Shown: positions 1 through 8,968, counted from the stretch's first letter. The stretch: 64,000 nucleotides of DNA from an uncultured Poribacteria bacterium (GCA_958295855.1 OY282383.1:4320481-4384480); one strand, 5' to 3'. Numbers and translations are program-made. Notes: a model not told the origin generated them from the sequence alone.

Positions 1-70
1 ACTGCACGGTAAATCTCGTCGGAGGCTTCTGAATGGGCACAAACTAACATGTTGTGCTACAAATGCAATA

Positions 71-1018
71 TTAGCGAAACGTTCTCCAAGGGCTAGACGC
101 AGCCTGCCATTCGGCACTGCGGGTAATCATCTCCTGATACGTATTCGCGCGGAGCGCATCCGGCCGGCGGATGTTGAATTGCCTGAATCGCCAGAACGCG
201 ATGCAGAGCGCGGCATAATGAACGAAGCAATCCAAACAGTCCCACTCGCTCGCTGTCAAAGGGCGCGATGCGTTGTAAGCGTCTAAAAAACGCTGCGCCG
301 CCGCGAGGTTCAATTGATGCTGCGCCGTGTAACAACACCCAACAATTGCCATCGCTACATCAATTAGCAAGGTATCATGACACCCCTCCTCAAAGTCCAG
401 AATTGCCACCATCCGGTCGCCATCAAACAAAGTATTATCCAGAAAAAGATCGCCGTGCAAAAGCCCGGCTGGCAGCACTGCTGTCAGCTGCGGCATCATC
501 CATTCCAGCTGCGATGTCAACCATGCGACAAAGGGATGCGTGGCAAATTGGGGGTTTCCTTGCACCTCCTCAAGAAAGGGGACGATTTGTGAAATCCCCA
601 TCGGAAAGCGGGGAAGCCCTGCAATCGGTGGAATGCAATGCAACTGTGCCAATGCTCCGCCAATCTGTGCCGCCGCGCGCTGAGAGGGGGGCGGCGTGGC
701 ACCGGGCAGAAACGGATAGAGCATGACGCAGTAGTTCTCGGTAACGTGCAGTGCCTCGCCATCTCTCTGCAAAATGGGATAGGCTGTCGGATACGCATGC
801 TGCCGGAGATGCGCCAACAGCGCAATTTGCATGTGGAGTTCCGCCGCATCCTTCTCATCGCAAATTTTCAGCAGAAACGTGCCATCTGTGGTTTTCAGCT
901 TAAAGTTGCTGTTCCCGAGCCCACCGGGTATCGCTTCTAGCCCCAGGGGTGTGCCGATTGCGTAATGTGACACAATGCGCGCGAGTGCTGTGGGTGAAAG
1001 GGTTGTATAGTTCGCCAT
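71..1018 (-). CDS. Homoserine kinase-like / aminoglycoside phosphotransferase-fold kinase
   Basis: A 315-residue kinase of the choline/aminoglycoside phosphotransferase fold, most like the type II homoserine kinases that phosphorylate homoserine in threonine synthesis. Visible motifs are the N-terminal glycine-rich stretch GGLGNSNF (about residues 32-39), the lysine in FLLKICD (about 49-55), the catalytic-loop motif LLHGDLFLDN (about 185-194) and the metal-binding ILDFEEG (about 206-212). Length fits the ThrB2 type. The start lies just downstream of the neighbouring TPR gene's stop, so the two may be cotranscribed. Substrate cannot be fixed from sequence, because this fold also includes choline, methylthioribose and fructosamine kinases. 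The homoserine assignment rests on overall resemblance to ThrB2 proteins. Confidence 0.75.
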   Translation of the reverse strand: MANYTTLSPTALARIVSHYAIGTPLGLEAIPGGLGNSNFKLKTTDGTFLLKICDEKDAAELHMQIALLAHLRQHAYPTAYPILQRDGEALHVTENYCVMLYPFLPGATPPPSQRAAAQIGGALAQLHCIPPIAGLPRFPMGISQIVPFLEEVQGNPQFATHPFVAWLTSQLEWMMPQLTAVLPAGLLHGDLFLDNTLFDGDRMVAILDFEEGCHDTLLIDVAMAIVGCCYTAQHQLNLAAAQRFLDAYNASRPLTASEWDCLDCFVHYAALCIAFWRFRQFNIRRPDALRANTYQEMITRSAEWQAASSPWRTFR

Positions 1019-1053
1019 ACCCTGTCTGGTAGCCTTACTCCTTCATCGCGAGC

Positions 1054-1578
1054 TTAGGGGTTCGCTTCGGCGGCTTGCAGCAATTGCTGATACTCAGGCG
1101 TGTTGCGGATTTTATCAAAAGCAGGTTCCGCTTGTGCGGAAGAAAGTGCCGCCTTATTTACCCGAATTGCCTCGCGCAGCGACGCAATCGATAATGCCCT
1201 ATCTGCCTGCAACGAGTAGGCGACAGCCAGGTTGTAATGTGCCTTCGCGAAGTCCGTATCCAGCTGCGTCGCGCGCTCCCACGCTTGAATAGCCTTGCCC
1301 AATTCTCCCTGATTTCCATAGACAACGCCTAACGTGAAAAACGGCATTGCCCACCCCGGTTCGTTGTGAATTGCCAAGGTAAGTTCCATAATGGCTTGTC
1401 CGAAATCCCCCTGCTCGGCATATTCCGTACCCCAATTGTAGTGTGCTATCGCGGCCTCATTCGGTTCAGGCATATCCGTGCTTTGTGAATATGGAATCTT
1501 TTTCGGACCGCACGCGGTGAGGCAAAGCATCAACCCCGTGATGAACAAGCGCGCGCCCCAATTATGTAGAAAAGTCAT
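1054..1578 (-). CDS. TPR-repeat lipoprotein
   Basis: A 174-residue secreted lipoprotein. The N terminus has a hydrophobic segment ending in the lipobox LTAC (Cys about residue 23), followed by three TPR-like helical pairs from about residue 40 to 150 (for example AIAHYNWGTEYAEQGDFGQA and AIQAWERATQLDTDFAKAHY). It probably acts as a protein-protein scaffold on the periplasmic face of a membrane. The start is supported by a GGAGG-type ribosome binding site about 8 nt upstream and by a well-formed promoter at 1604-1632. The specific partner is unknown. Confidence 0.8.
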   Translation of the reverse strand: MTFLHNWGARLFITGLMLCLTACGPKKIPYSQSTDMPEPNEAAIAHYNWGTEYAEQGDFGQAIMELTLAIHNEPGWAMPFFTLGVVYGNQGELGKAIQAWERATQLDTDFAKAHYNLAVAYSLQADRALSIASLREAIRVNKAALSSAQAEPAFDKIRNTPEYQQLLQAAEANP

Positions 1579-1603
1579 AGTGTTCCCTCCATGTCTTCGT
1601 TAC

Positions 1604-1632
1604 ATTTTAGCAGAAAATGTGTTAAATGTCAA
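1604..1632 (-). promoter_or_regulatory. Sigma-70-type promoter for the TPR lipoprotein
   Basis: Read on the minus strand: TTGACA (1627-1632), 17-nt spacer, TAAAAT (1604-1609). It lies about 25 nt upstream of the start of the lipoprotein gene at 1578. Confidence 0.7.
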
Positions 1633-1790
1633 CTCGTACGCGCGAAACGGGTATGTGAAATTGGGGAAAACAGGGGAGGGGACAGGGTGCCCGCACGTAA
1701 CATCGTAGGGGGCGGGTTACCCGCCCCTTATTGGAAAAAATTGACCGAGGCAACAGGGCAGGGAGACCTCGCCCCTACGGCAGAACATCG

Positions 1791-2040
1791 TAGGGACAAC
1801 ATGTGTCTAGACGTATCAAATAGAGGCACTACACATGTCGCCCCGAAGGGGCTTAGCACCTAGGGCAGAACACGGGGCTATACACATACCGCCCTTACAG
1901 GACTAAAGGGTAGGCACAAGGCCTACCCCTACAAGAAAAGAAAGTAATAGCAAGCTACCGAAAATGTTGAACCGCGCGGCACCCAAAATCCGCGTTATTC
2001 CGCGCACTCCGCGTAAATCCGCGATTCAGATAAGGGGTAA
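1791..2040. repeat. Intergenic direct repeat, copy A (downstream of first SUMF1 gene)
   Basis: A complex intergenic block starting with the motif ACATGTGT...ACACATGTCGCCC, continuing through CCCGAAGGGGCTTAGCACC and GGTAGGCACAAGGCCTACCCCTAC, and ending in CACCCAAAATCCGCG. The same sequence order reappears at 2914-3180 with small changes. Together with the similar genes next to them, this shows duplication of a gene plus its 3' flank. The rest of the 1579-2044 gap holds only similar GC-rich palindromic debris and no gene. Confidence 0.75.
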
Positions 2041-2044
2041 AGAT

Positions 2045-2899
2045 TTAAGGGGATACCGCCCTCGCGCAACGAAAACCGTACTCCGTGGTCGTAATCGCCG
2101 GCGAATCCCCGCTGCGATCGGCAACGCGCACGAACCTGGCATCAACGAGCCAAGAGCCACCACGCAACACGCGCGTACTTTTAATGTTTGTGAAATCTGA
2201 TGTCACTAAATCCAGATTCGATAGCGTATTCACCTCGCTTAGCGGATTACGACTCGGAGATGAAAAATAGAAGTCGACATCATACGCATCAAGACACCAC
2301 TCCCAAACGTTACCACACATGTCATACAAACCATAATCGTTCGCAGGATAACGCCCCACAACGGTGGTCTCCCCAACATTATTCTTATAGTTCGCATTCA
2401 CGCCTGAGATGGTATTCCCCCACGGATACTTCAAACCCGCACGACCGCCGCGCGCAGCACGCTCCCATTCCGCCTCCGTCGGCAAACGTTTGCCCGCCCA
2501 CGCCGCATACGCCATCGCACCATACCAACTCACATAAACAACCGGATGGTTCGCTTTACCTGCGGGATAGTTATTCCCACTCCAGTGGTGGAGGTAGTTG
2601 CCATCGTGGAGGGAACGTGGAATCTGGGCCTTTTGCCACTCTGGATTCGCAAGCACAAACCTTCGATATTCCGCGTGGGTCACCTCGTACTTATCCATGT
2701 AAAACGCATCCACATAGACGGTATGCACAGGCTGTTCTGGGGCAAATGCCTCAGCATCGTTGCTCCCCATCTGAAACTCACCTGCGGGGATAAGCACCAT
2801 GCCACCGGTCAGTGTCTCAGGTTCGGCGCAGCCGCTTATGCAAACGGAAAACACGCACAGTAGGATTTGGAAAGTGATAAAAACACCATATTTTTTCAT
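2045..2899 (-). CDS. SUMF1-fold lipoprotein, copy 1 (lacks FGE catalytic cysteines)
   Basis: A 284-residue secreted protein: signal peptide with a Gly-Cys lipobox (ISGC, Cys about residue 24), then a formylglycine-generating-enzyme (SUMF1/FGE-sulfatase) domain from about residue 33 to the end. Family hallmarks are MVLIPAGEFQMGS, YEVTHAEYRRF, RLPTEAEWERAARGG, NVWEWCLD and LRGGSW...GFRCAR. True FGEs place two catalytic cysteines shortly after the LRGGSW motif. Here those places are occupied by other residues (LRGGSWLVDARFVRVADR), so sulfatase maturation is doubtful. A ligand-binding or structural role is more likely. The ribosome binding site AAGGAG supports the start. It is a paralogue of the next gene and part of a tandem duplication. 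Confidence 0.85.
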   Translation of the reverse strand: MKKYGVFITFQILLCVFSVCISGCAEPETLTGGMVLIPAGEFQMGSNDAEAFAPEQPVHTVYVDAFYMDKYEVTHAEYRRFVLANPEWQKAQIPRSLHDGNYLHHWSGNNYPAGKANHPVVYVSWYGAMAYAAWAGKRLPTEAEWERAARGGRAGLKYPWGNTISGVNANYKNNVGETTVVGRYPANDYGLYDMCGNVWEWCLDAYDVDFYFSSPSRNPLSEVNTLSNLDLVTSDFTNIKSTRVLRGGSWLVDARFVRVADRSGDSPAITTTEYGFRCARAVSP

Positions 2900-2913
2900 A
2901 CCCTCTCCTTAGT

Positions 2914-3180
2914 CCCGTAGGGACGACATGTGTATAGCCGTATCAAATAGAGACACTACACATGTCGCCCCGAAGGGGCTTAGCACCTAGGGAAGAAAGC
3001 GGTGCTATACACATACCGCCCTTACAAGGCTAAAGGGTAGGCACAAGGCCTACCCCTACAAAGGCCTACCCCTACAAAAAAGAAATGAATAGCAAGATAC
3101 CGAAAAGGTCGAACCGCGAGGCACCCAAAATCCGCGTCATTCCGTGTCATCCGCGATAAGCCGCGATTCAGATAGAGTAG
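2914..3180. repeat. Intergenic direct repeat, copy B (downstream of second SUMF1 gene)
   Basis: Second copy of the block at 1791-2040, in the same order and orientation. It contains an extra short internal duplication (AAGGCCTACCCCTACA repeated at 3047-3077). The rest of the gap to 3286 contains another short inverted element with GGAGTGTGCCTGC, related to the 34-bp repeat at 7467-7602. No gene is visible between 2900 and 3286. Confidence 0.75.
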
Positions 3181-3286
3181 GGCACACCGTAGGGGGAACC
3201 GGTCTTGTGCCTGCCCACCGTAGGGACGGCTACGGAAACCCACGGAGTGTGCCTGCTACCTTGTGCCTGCCCACTGAGGTAAAGCC

Positions 3287-4138
3287 TTAAGGGGATACCG
3301 CCCTCGCGCAACGGAACCCGTCGTTGAGGTCCGGGTTCGCCGGCGAATCCCCACCGCGGCTGGCGACGCGTACGCCCCGTGCGTTACTGTACCAAGAGCC
3401 ACCCCGCAACACGCGCAAATTTTTAACATGTGTGAAATTATTTATTACTTCTGTTATAGTGCCGCCTGAAAACGGGTTATCACGCGGAGAGCTCGCATAA
3501 AAATCAGAATCCCATTCATCAAGACACCACTCCCATACATTCCCTACCATGTCATACAACCCATACCCGTTCGCAGGATAACGCCCTACAGGCGCAGTAT
3601 ATTCGTAACCGTCATCTGCAGTCTCATCCGCCCAATTCGCCCAATCAAAAGCCAAGTTCCTATCGGCAAAATTACACTGTGTGCCGTTCGGTGCTGCATC
3701 CCCCCACGGATAGGTTTGTCCAGACAAACCGCCACGCGCCGCCTTCTCCCATTCGGCCTCCGTTGGCAAACGTTTGCCCGCCCACGCCGCATACGCCATT
3801 GCATCATGCCAAGTCACATCTACAATCGGGTGCTTATCCGTAGGCGAATATTCAGCAACCAAATCCCAATCCGGTGCACGATGGCCAGTGGCCTGAATAA
3901 ACGCCTTATATTGCCCAACAGTCACTTCATATTTGTCCATATAGAATGCATCTACAGAGACAGTATGCACTGGCTGTTCATTAACCTCCGCATCTGTAGC
4001 CTCGCTGCCCATCTCAAATTCACCAGCGGGGATAAGCACCATACCATCGGGCGGTGCTTCAGGTTCGGCGCAGACGCTTATGGCGACGGAAACCAGCACG
4101 CACAGTAGAATTAGAGAAAATATGAAACGCTTTTTCAT
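3287..4138 (-). CDS. SUMF1-fold lipoprotein, copy 2
   Basis: A 283-residue paralogue of the previous gene. The start at 4138 is chosen over an upstream in-frame ATG because AAGGAG lies 7-8 nt before it and it gives a clean signal peptide (MKKRFIFSLILLCVLV). The FGE-sulfatase domain runs from about residue 35 to the end, with MVLIPAGEFEMGS, YEVTVGQYKAFI, RLPTEAEWEKAARGG, NVWEWCLDEW and LRGGSWYSNARGVRVASR. Like copy 1 it lacks the cysteine pair expected after LRGGSW, so a catalytic FGE role is unlikely. It differs mainly by an insertion in the middle (around GTQCNFADRNLAFDWANW), a region typical of substrate-loop variation in this family. Confidence 0.85.
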   Translation of the reverse strand: MKKRFIFSLILLCVLVSVAISVCAEPEAPPDGMVLIPAGEFEMGSEATDAEVNEQPVHTVSVDAFYMDKYEVTVGQYKAFIQATGHRAPDWDLVAEYSPTDKHPIVDVTWHDAMAYAAWAGKRLPTEAEWEKAARGGLSGQTYPWGDAAPNGTQCNFADRNLAFDWANWADETADDGYEYTAPVGRYPANGYGLYDMVGNVWEWCLDEWDSDFYASSPRDNPFSGGTITEVINNFTHVKNLRVLRGGSWYSNARGVRVASRGGDSPANPDLNDGFRCARAVSP

Positions 4139-4241
4139 TTGACTCTCCTTACTCTGAAAAACGGGCAGGCACAAGACAGGCCACTACGATAAATCTGAAA
4201 AACGGGCAGGCACAAGACAGGCCACTCCCCAATTATCAGCA

Positions 4242-4270
4242 ATTATACACACAATTTTAATTGCGGTCAA
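4242..4270 (-). promoter_or_regulatory. Promoter for the second SUMF1 gene
   Basis: Minus strand: TTGACC (4265-4270), 17-nt spacer ending TGTGTG, TATAAT (4242-4247). It lies about 100 nt upstream of the start at 4138. Confidence 0.7.
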
Positions 4271-4419
4271 CTTTTTTTCAAGAAAAATGGCGAATTGCCG
4301 CTCTTTTCCCGATACACGGTCGCATGTTAGCACAAATTCGGAGGTGGTGTCAAGTCATTTTTATCGCGTTTTTCTGAACGTGGCTGCGCCGATTTCCGAT
4401 TCTCTCCTATACCAAAAAA

Positions 4420-6066
4420 CTATGTCGCACGAGTAACCGATGAAGGCCGTTCTTGCACGACAGGAATCACGTAACTCCGGATCGTTACACCGTTGACTGT
4501 CTCTGTCTCACTCAGAGGCACTGGGTTGTTGCGGTGATCAAACACAACGTAATAACCTTCTGGTGCTCTTTCTAGTTTGACATAAGCCGCGAGTTGCTTT
4601 TTACCCGCTTCATAGCGGCGTAGTCCTTCCCATAGCTTAGTTTCGACGATATATTTCTGCCCATTGCGGAAAATGAGGAGATCTATTTTGCCCCGTCCTG
4701 TTTGGACTTCAAGGCACATAGCTCCACGCACAATACTGACAAACTGGTCAAGATATGCATAAAGGAGGTCCTGCCCAATGTACTCTTGCGGCGTGTCCGG
4801 GACTTGGAGTATCCGAAAGCCGGCGCGTGCAACAAAATCACGGAAATTATCAAGGAGCCGTGCCATGTCAATATGTCCGGTGGGGGTGAGATAATCTCCA
4901 AAATCGTTGTCTTCCGGGAAGTATTCGTGCTCAAGCCCGTTAATCGGCGGCTTGAAAGCCTGCATGATGCGGTGTTGATAAATGGAATTGACAATGTTAC
5001 ATAGCCCATCAGCCCCCCTTGCGATGACACCGTAGGTAGCGAGTTCATTGATGATATGATTGTCTAAATTGAAACGCACTCCGCGGCTCTCATAAGAGGC
5101 GATGTGCATGAGGATGCTTTTAAAGCGCGGGTTTCTGTGGATATTCGTTATAAGATGCGTCATGTTGGTATTCCCTTCTTCAAGCATCTGTGAGTGTGCT
5201 GTTAAAAAATGTGCCATGCGAATGGGCTCGATTTTCGGGATGTCCAATTCCTCGGTGAGTATCTGCGCGAACCGGTTGACGAGAAAGGGTTGTCCGGCAG
5301 TCTGCTTGTAAATAGACTTGACGACCTCGGGTTCAAAGGCTTGGCCTACTTCGTCTGTGTACTGTGAGAGCAGTTCACGCACCTCGGTGAAGGTAAAGTT
5401 GGACAAACTGAACTCATCCTGTATCTTGAACGGAGAGATAGAGCGATCATAGTCAAGTTGCGTGATATTCTTGACACCGACGATGCCGACACTGTGGATA
5501 CATCGGTTTTTGCCAGTCAGGTAGATGTGGCGTAACGCATTCAGAAAACCGCTCACAGCGTCTTGAGGGATGCCATCAAACTCGTCAATGATGAGGACAA
5601 CCTTCTGCCCACTATATTCAGAGTGCAGCAATCTTGCGAATTTGCTAAAGAACCGTCTCAGCCTGAAAGCATTCGTGAGCTCAGTGTTGTCCAAAAATTC
5701 TGTTAATGCCTCGGAGGGCTCACTGCCGCCCCGCTGAAAAATATTCTCAATTTCCTCGCGAATGTCTTCGTAGAGCCCCGCGTAAAAATCGGGTACAGAG
5801 AGGTCCAGATAGGTGTCAAAATTCAGTTGAATCGGGAAGTAGGCGTGAGCTTCGGCTGCGGAGTCGGAGTTACAAACCTCGCCTCCAGTTGCGAGTGCGT
5901 CAAGGACGCGTTTGAAAAAGGTCGTCTTGCCAGTCTGGCGCGGTGCGAAGAGGACAATGTATCTGCCCTCTTTGACGCGAGTGATGAAATCCGCAATCTC
6001 CTCGGCACGTGAGACGACGTAGTTTTCCTCCGGATTTACGGGGCCTCGGGTTCCAAAACGTCTCAT
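4420..6066 (-). CDS. AAA-like ATPase with C-terminal PD-(D/E)XK nuclease-like domain, copy 1
   Basis: A 548-residue protein. The N-terminal half is an AAA-like ATPase: sensor region GTRGPVNPEENYVVSR, Walker A APRQTGKTTF (about residues 42-51), Walker B VVLIIDEFDGIP (about 156-167). The C terminus holds a PD-(D/E)XK nuclease-like motif, GKIDLLIFRNGQKYIVETKLW, with the Asp and the Glu-x-Lys in place (about 455-475). Such proteins are abundant in some bacterial phyla and are thought to be linked to mobile or conflict systems, but the substrate is unknown. Two further copies lie at 9559-10398 (deleted) and 10498-12096. A candidate promoter is at 6107-6136. Confidence 0.8.
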   Translation of the reverse strand: MRRFGTRGPVNPEENYVVSRAEEIADFITRVKEGRYIVLFAPRQTGKTTFFKRVLDALATGGEVCNSDSAAEAHAYFPIQLNFDTYLDLSVPDFYAGLYEDIREEIENIFQRGGSEPSEALTEFLDNTELTNAFRLRRFFSKFARLLHSEYSGQKVVLIIDEFDGIPQDAVSGFLNALRHIYLTGKNRCIHSVGIVGVKNITQLDYDRSISPFKIQDEFSLSNFTFTEVRELLSQYTDEVGQAFEPEVVKSIYKQTAGQPFLVNRFAQILTEELDIPKIEPIRMAHFLTAHSQMLEEGNTNMTHLITNIHRNPRFKSILMHIASYESRGVRFNLDNHIINELATYGVIARGADGLCNIVNSIYQHRIMQAFKPPINGLEHEYFPEDNDFGDYLTPTGHIDMARLLDNFRDFVARAGFRILQVPDTPQEYIGQDLLYAYLDQFVSIVRGAMCLEVQTGRGKIDLLIFRNGQKYIVETKLWEGLRRYEAGKKQLAAYVKLERAPEGYYVVFDHRNNPVPLSETETVNGVTIRSYVIPVVQERPSSVTRAT

Positions 6067-6106
6067 TTTTTCTCCTTGTCGTCAGGTGTTCACATGTCCC
6101 GCGTTT

Positions 6107-6136
6107 ATTGTACCAGATGCGCGGGGGTAAAGTCAA
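6107..6136 (-). promoter_or_regulatory. Candidate promoter for AAA/PD-(D/E)XK copy 1
   Basis: Minus strand: TTGACT (6131-6136), 18-nt spacer, TACAAT (6107-6112), about 40 nt before the gene start. Confidence 0.5.
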
Positions 6137-6207
6137 GACCTAGTTTTCGGTGGCGGATAGCAATGCCGTATTGAGTGGAAAGGAGGGGCGCGATGCGGAG
6201 AGCATTT

Positions 6208-7464
6208 CTACTGGTTGACAAGCGAATTCAGAATCGGAAGCAGGGAACCCATTGTCGGGACATCGCGAAACGTGAAGCCAAACTGCGAGAAATAGGCCGA
6301 TGCCGCCAGTGCCTCCGCGATGAACGGCTTTTTTTCCAATTCTTTTGAAACACCAAGGATGAGGGGCACACAGGTCTGTTCAGCAAGCGTGTTGAGACGC
6401 GCGATAAGGTGCCCTTGGTGCCACGGGTGAAACAACTCAATGGCGGTGCTGACTCCACTTTCGTGAACGAGCGTGTAATCCGGGAAGCAGTAGAAATCGC
6501 CTGCTAAGGGAAGGAATTGGCTTCCTGGGCGGATGTCCCATGCCTCTGTTTTATTGCGGAGCATCGCCTGAAAGAGTTGGATGTCTTCGGGAATGTAGGC
6601 GAGAAACTGTTGTGAAATGGGTTTGATGCCGCACGATTCGTCAAGACATAACCTATAAGGCTGCGAATTCCGAAACTGGAGCTCCGCTGTGAGTTCCCAC
6701 TTGGGTTGATGCAACAAGGCGACGAAGAAATTCGCCAGATTCATGCCGTACCGCTTCGTTTTGTAAAAGAGGTTAAGCGGTCCGTCCACGGTGATGCGGT
6801 ATAAATTTTCGTTTTGTTTCTCCTGTTTCTGTAGGGGAGCGTCTCCGTGCCTGCCCGAACGCTGTATAGTACACAATAACTGATGAAACCGAAGGTATTT
6901 GAACAACTGACGCAGTTCGGCTGTCATGGAATCAGCAAGTTTTAGTGTGAGGGTGTTGCAATGGAGGAGCAACCCTTGCACTTGTGCGGCGTTGTAGCGG
7001 TGAAGTAAGCGTTCCGCTGAGAGCGTTTTGAATGCCAAAACCGGTTGGCAACTCGGCAGATCTGCATAGAGTTTGGTACCGAGTTCCGCCTCGTCAAATT
7101 GTGCTTGAACGAAGAGCTGGTAGTCTGCGTAGTTAGGAAAGGTTTCGCGTGAAAGCAGTCGGCTCGTCTCCGTAAAGAGTTTTTGCCGAAACGCAATCAG
7201 CTCTTCGTTGGGGGCAGTATCAAACTCGGTTCGATCCAGCAGAAGTTTTTCAAGCCCACGCTTGACAATAGGCACCCCCGGGGTGCTATCAATGATTTGC
7301 TTGCTGGTTTCCAGGAGCGTTGCGCGTGGCTTGTTTGGCGCCGCTTCAAAAACGGCGATTAATTGCTCGGCAATTGCCAATAACTGGCTATCGGCTGGAT
7401 TCACAAATTGCGGCAGAATTCGACCGTTCTGAATTTTGTACCGGAGTAGATTTTTCGTCAGCAT
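6208..7464 (-). CDS. Bax1-like (DUF790) nuclease, partner of XPB helicase
   Basis: A 418-residue protein of the DUF790 family. In archaea this family is Bax1, a nuclease that binds and stimulates the XPB helicase in nucleotide excision repair. The N terminus MLTKNLLRYKIQNGRILP is the family signature, and the C-terminal half carries acidic and nuclease-like motifs (FCFPDYTLV, AIELFHPWHQGHL). I chose the start at 7464 because the upstream in-frame extension is translated repeat DNA (residues reading GTLRVPS). The gene follows the XPB-like helicase in the same direction, the arrangement expected for this complex. No ribosome binding site is visible: the repeat array at 7467-7602 seems to have replaced the native leader. 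Confidence 0.82.
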   Translation of the reverse strand: MLTKNLLRYKIQNGRILPQFVNPADSQLLAIAEQLIAVFEAAPNKPRATLLETSKQIIDSTPGVPIVKRGLEKLLLDRTEFDTAPNEELIAFRQKLFTETSRLLSRETFPNYADYQLFVQAQFDEAELGTKLYADLPSCQPVLAFKTLSAERLLHRYNAAQVQGLLLHCNTLTLKLADSMTAELRQLFKYLRFHQLLCTIQRSGRHGDAPLQKQEKQNENLYRITVDGPLNLFYKTKRYGMNLANFFVALLHQPKWELTAELQFRNSQPYRLCLDESCGIKPISQQFLAYIPEDIQLFQAMLRNKTEAWDIRPGSQFLPLAGDFYCFPDYTLVHESGVSTAIELFHPWHQGHLIARLNTLAEQTCVPLILGVSKELEKKPFIAEALAASAYFSQFGFTFRDVPTMGSLLPILNSLVNQ

Positions 7465-7466
7465 GT

Positions 7467-7602
7467 GGTTTGACGGCACACGGAGTGTGCCTACTACTTT
7501 GGTTTGACGGCACACGGAGTGTGCCTACTACTTTGGTTTGACGGCACACGGAGTGTGCCTACTACTTTGGTTTGACGGCACACGGAGTGTGCCTACTACT
7601 TT
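7467..7602. repeat. Four perfect tandem copies of a 34-bp palindromic repeat
   Basis: Units 7467-7500, 7501-7534, 7535-7568 and 7569-7602 are identical. Each contains the hairpin GGCACAC-GGA-GTGTGCC. There are no spacers, so this is not a CRISPR array. Because 34 is not a multiple of three, each unit shifts the frame. The array supplies the last codons of the helicase gene on one side and abuts the Bax1 start on the other. Single related units occur near 3230-3270 and at about 39970-39995. Confidence 0.95.
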
Positions 7603-8968
7603 GGTAAGCGTGGTGCTGCCTTCGGCGCTTGTTGACAAAGTGCTCGCCAGTCTGTTTGGAGATGAGTTCGTAAAGCACTGCCTGTTTGCCCTCGCGTTTG
7701 CGGAGGATGCGCCCGAGCCGCTGCACATGCTCTCGCACACTGCCACTCCCGGAGACGATGATAGCGACATTCGCCTCCGGTACATCTACGCCCTCATTTA
7801 GCACTTTCGAGGTGACCAGAATGGAATAGGTGCCGTCGCGAAAGCCGTTCAAAAAGGCGTTCCGTTCCTTGAGTTTGGTTTGATGCGTTAGCACGGGCAG
7901 AAAGAAACGCGTACCGAGTTGATACGCCGTATCGTTATCCTGCGTAAAAATGAGAATTCGGTCGCCGCAATGCCGCTGAATCAGTTTCCACACCCACTCC
8001 CGCTTTGTCGTTGAGGCAAAACTGAGCTGTTTCTGCGTGAGGTATGCTTTGAAGGCGGCACGTCCCTCTTCGGTTTGTGAGGCTTTCCAGAGGAATGTAT
8101 GCCACCCGCGCGGTGTGCCCATATTGATTTTCGCCTGTTTGAGAAAGGTTAAGTACACGCGGCGCGCTTCCTCGTACTGAACTCGTTCCGTGTCTTCCAT
8201 CTCAACTGCAATGGTGACAACGCGGTATTCGGAGAGCGTTTTTCCAGAGAGTTCATGCACCCTTGCCTCATAACAACACTCGCCGAGGAGGGCATAGAGC
8301 CGGGTCTCTTTCCCATCAACCCGTTCGGGCGTGGCTGTCAACCCCAGACGAAACGGCGCGATGCTGCTGAGGGCGGCATACTGATACTGCTCACCCGGCA
8401 GATGGTGGCATTCGTCAAAAATAGCGAGACCGAACCGATTCCCGTAATAGGGGGCATGCATCACGGCGGATTGATACGTCGTGACGGTGAGCGTTTCCAA
8501 TTCGTGGTAGCCGCCGCCATAAAGGCCGACGGCTTGCCCGAAGTGTTCTGTGAGCACGGTATACCATTGGTGCATGAGGTCTATCGTCGGCACATGCACG
8601 AGCGTGGGACGTTGCATCTCGGCTATCAGTAGAATCGCGATTAAGGTTTTGCCGGCACCGGTGGGGAGGCTAACGACACCGCGTTTGCCGTTGGCATGCC
8701 ATGCGTCGATGGCCTCGGTCTGGTACGAATAGGGGCGAGTTGTTTTTTGGAGCGTGAAGGGTTCGAGGGTGAACTGCCGTGCCGTGTCCTGATATGGGAT
8801 GTCATGTGCTCGCAGCTGCGAGATAATCTGCCGGTAACGGTAGGCGGGGGCGCGGAAGGTGAGGGTGCGTTCATCCCAGTGGGTGTCCGCTAATTGCGCT
8901 TGCAGTGGCTTTGGGACGTTTTGTAGGATGAGGGTGCCTTTGTCAAAGTTGATTTTTAACGGTGCCAT
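7562..8968 (-). CDS. XPB-family SF2 DNA helicase
   Basis: A 468-residue SF2 helicase of the XPB/Rad25 type. Motifs seen: I SLPTGAGKT (about residues 98-106), II FDECHH (about 184-189), III LGLTATPERVDG, V LNEGVDVPEANVAI and VI VREHVQRLGRILRKR (about 420-434). An N-terminal damage-recognition-like region of about 75 residues precedes the helicase core. Together with the Bax1-like gene it forms a probable DNA unwinding and incision pair for repair. The last dozen residues (about QSSRHTPCAVKPK) are encoded by the 34-bp repeats, so the native C terminus has been overwritten or extended. The ribosome binding site is weak. Confidence 0.88.
   Translation of the reverse strand: MAPLKINFDKGTLILQNVPKPLQAQLADTHWDERTLTFRAPAYRYRQIISQLRAHDIPYQDTARQFTLEPFTLQKTTRPYSYQTEAIDAWHANGKRGVVSLPTGAGKTLIAILLIAEMQRPTLVHVPTIDLMHQWYTVLTEHFGQAVGLYGGGYHELETLTVTTYQSAVMHAPYYGNRFGLAIFDECHHLPGEQYQYAALSSIAPFRLGLTATPERVDGKETRLYALLGECCYEARVHELSGKTLSEYRVVTIAVEMEDTERVQYEEARRVYLTFLKQAKINMGTPRGWHTFLWKASQTEEGRAAFKAYLTQKQLSFASTTKREWVWKLIQRHCGDRILIFTQDNDTAYQLGTRFFLPVLTHQTKLKERNAFLNGFRDGTYSILVTSKVLNEGVDVPEANVAIIVSGSGSVREHVQRLGRILRKREGKQAVLYELISKQTGEHFVNKRRRQHHAYQSSRHTPCAVKPK

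Noticed and set aside
2045..4138. Active formylglycine-generating enzymes
   Set aside because: The fold is right, but both proteins lack the cysteine pair after LRGGSW.
7465..7515. Upstream extension of the Bax1-like gene (CRQTKVVGTLRVPSN)
   Set aside because: The residues come from the 34-bp repeat and are absent from the family N terminus, which begins at MLTKNLLRY.
7467..7602. CRISPR-like array
   Set aside because: The four units are directly adjacent with no spacers, and no cas gene is nearby. It is a simple tandem repeat.
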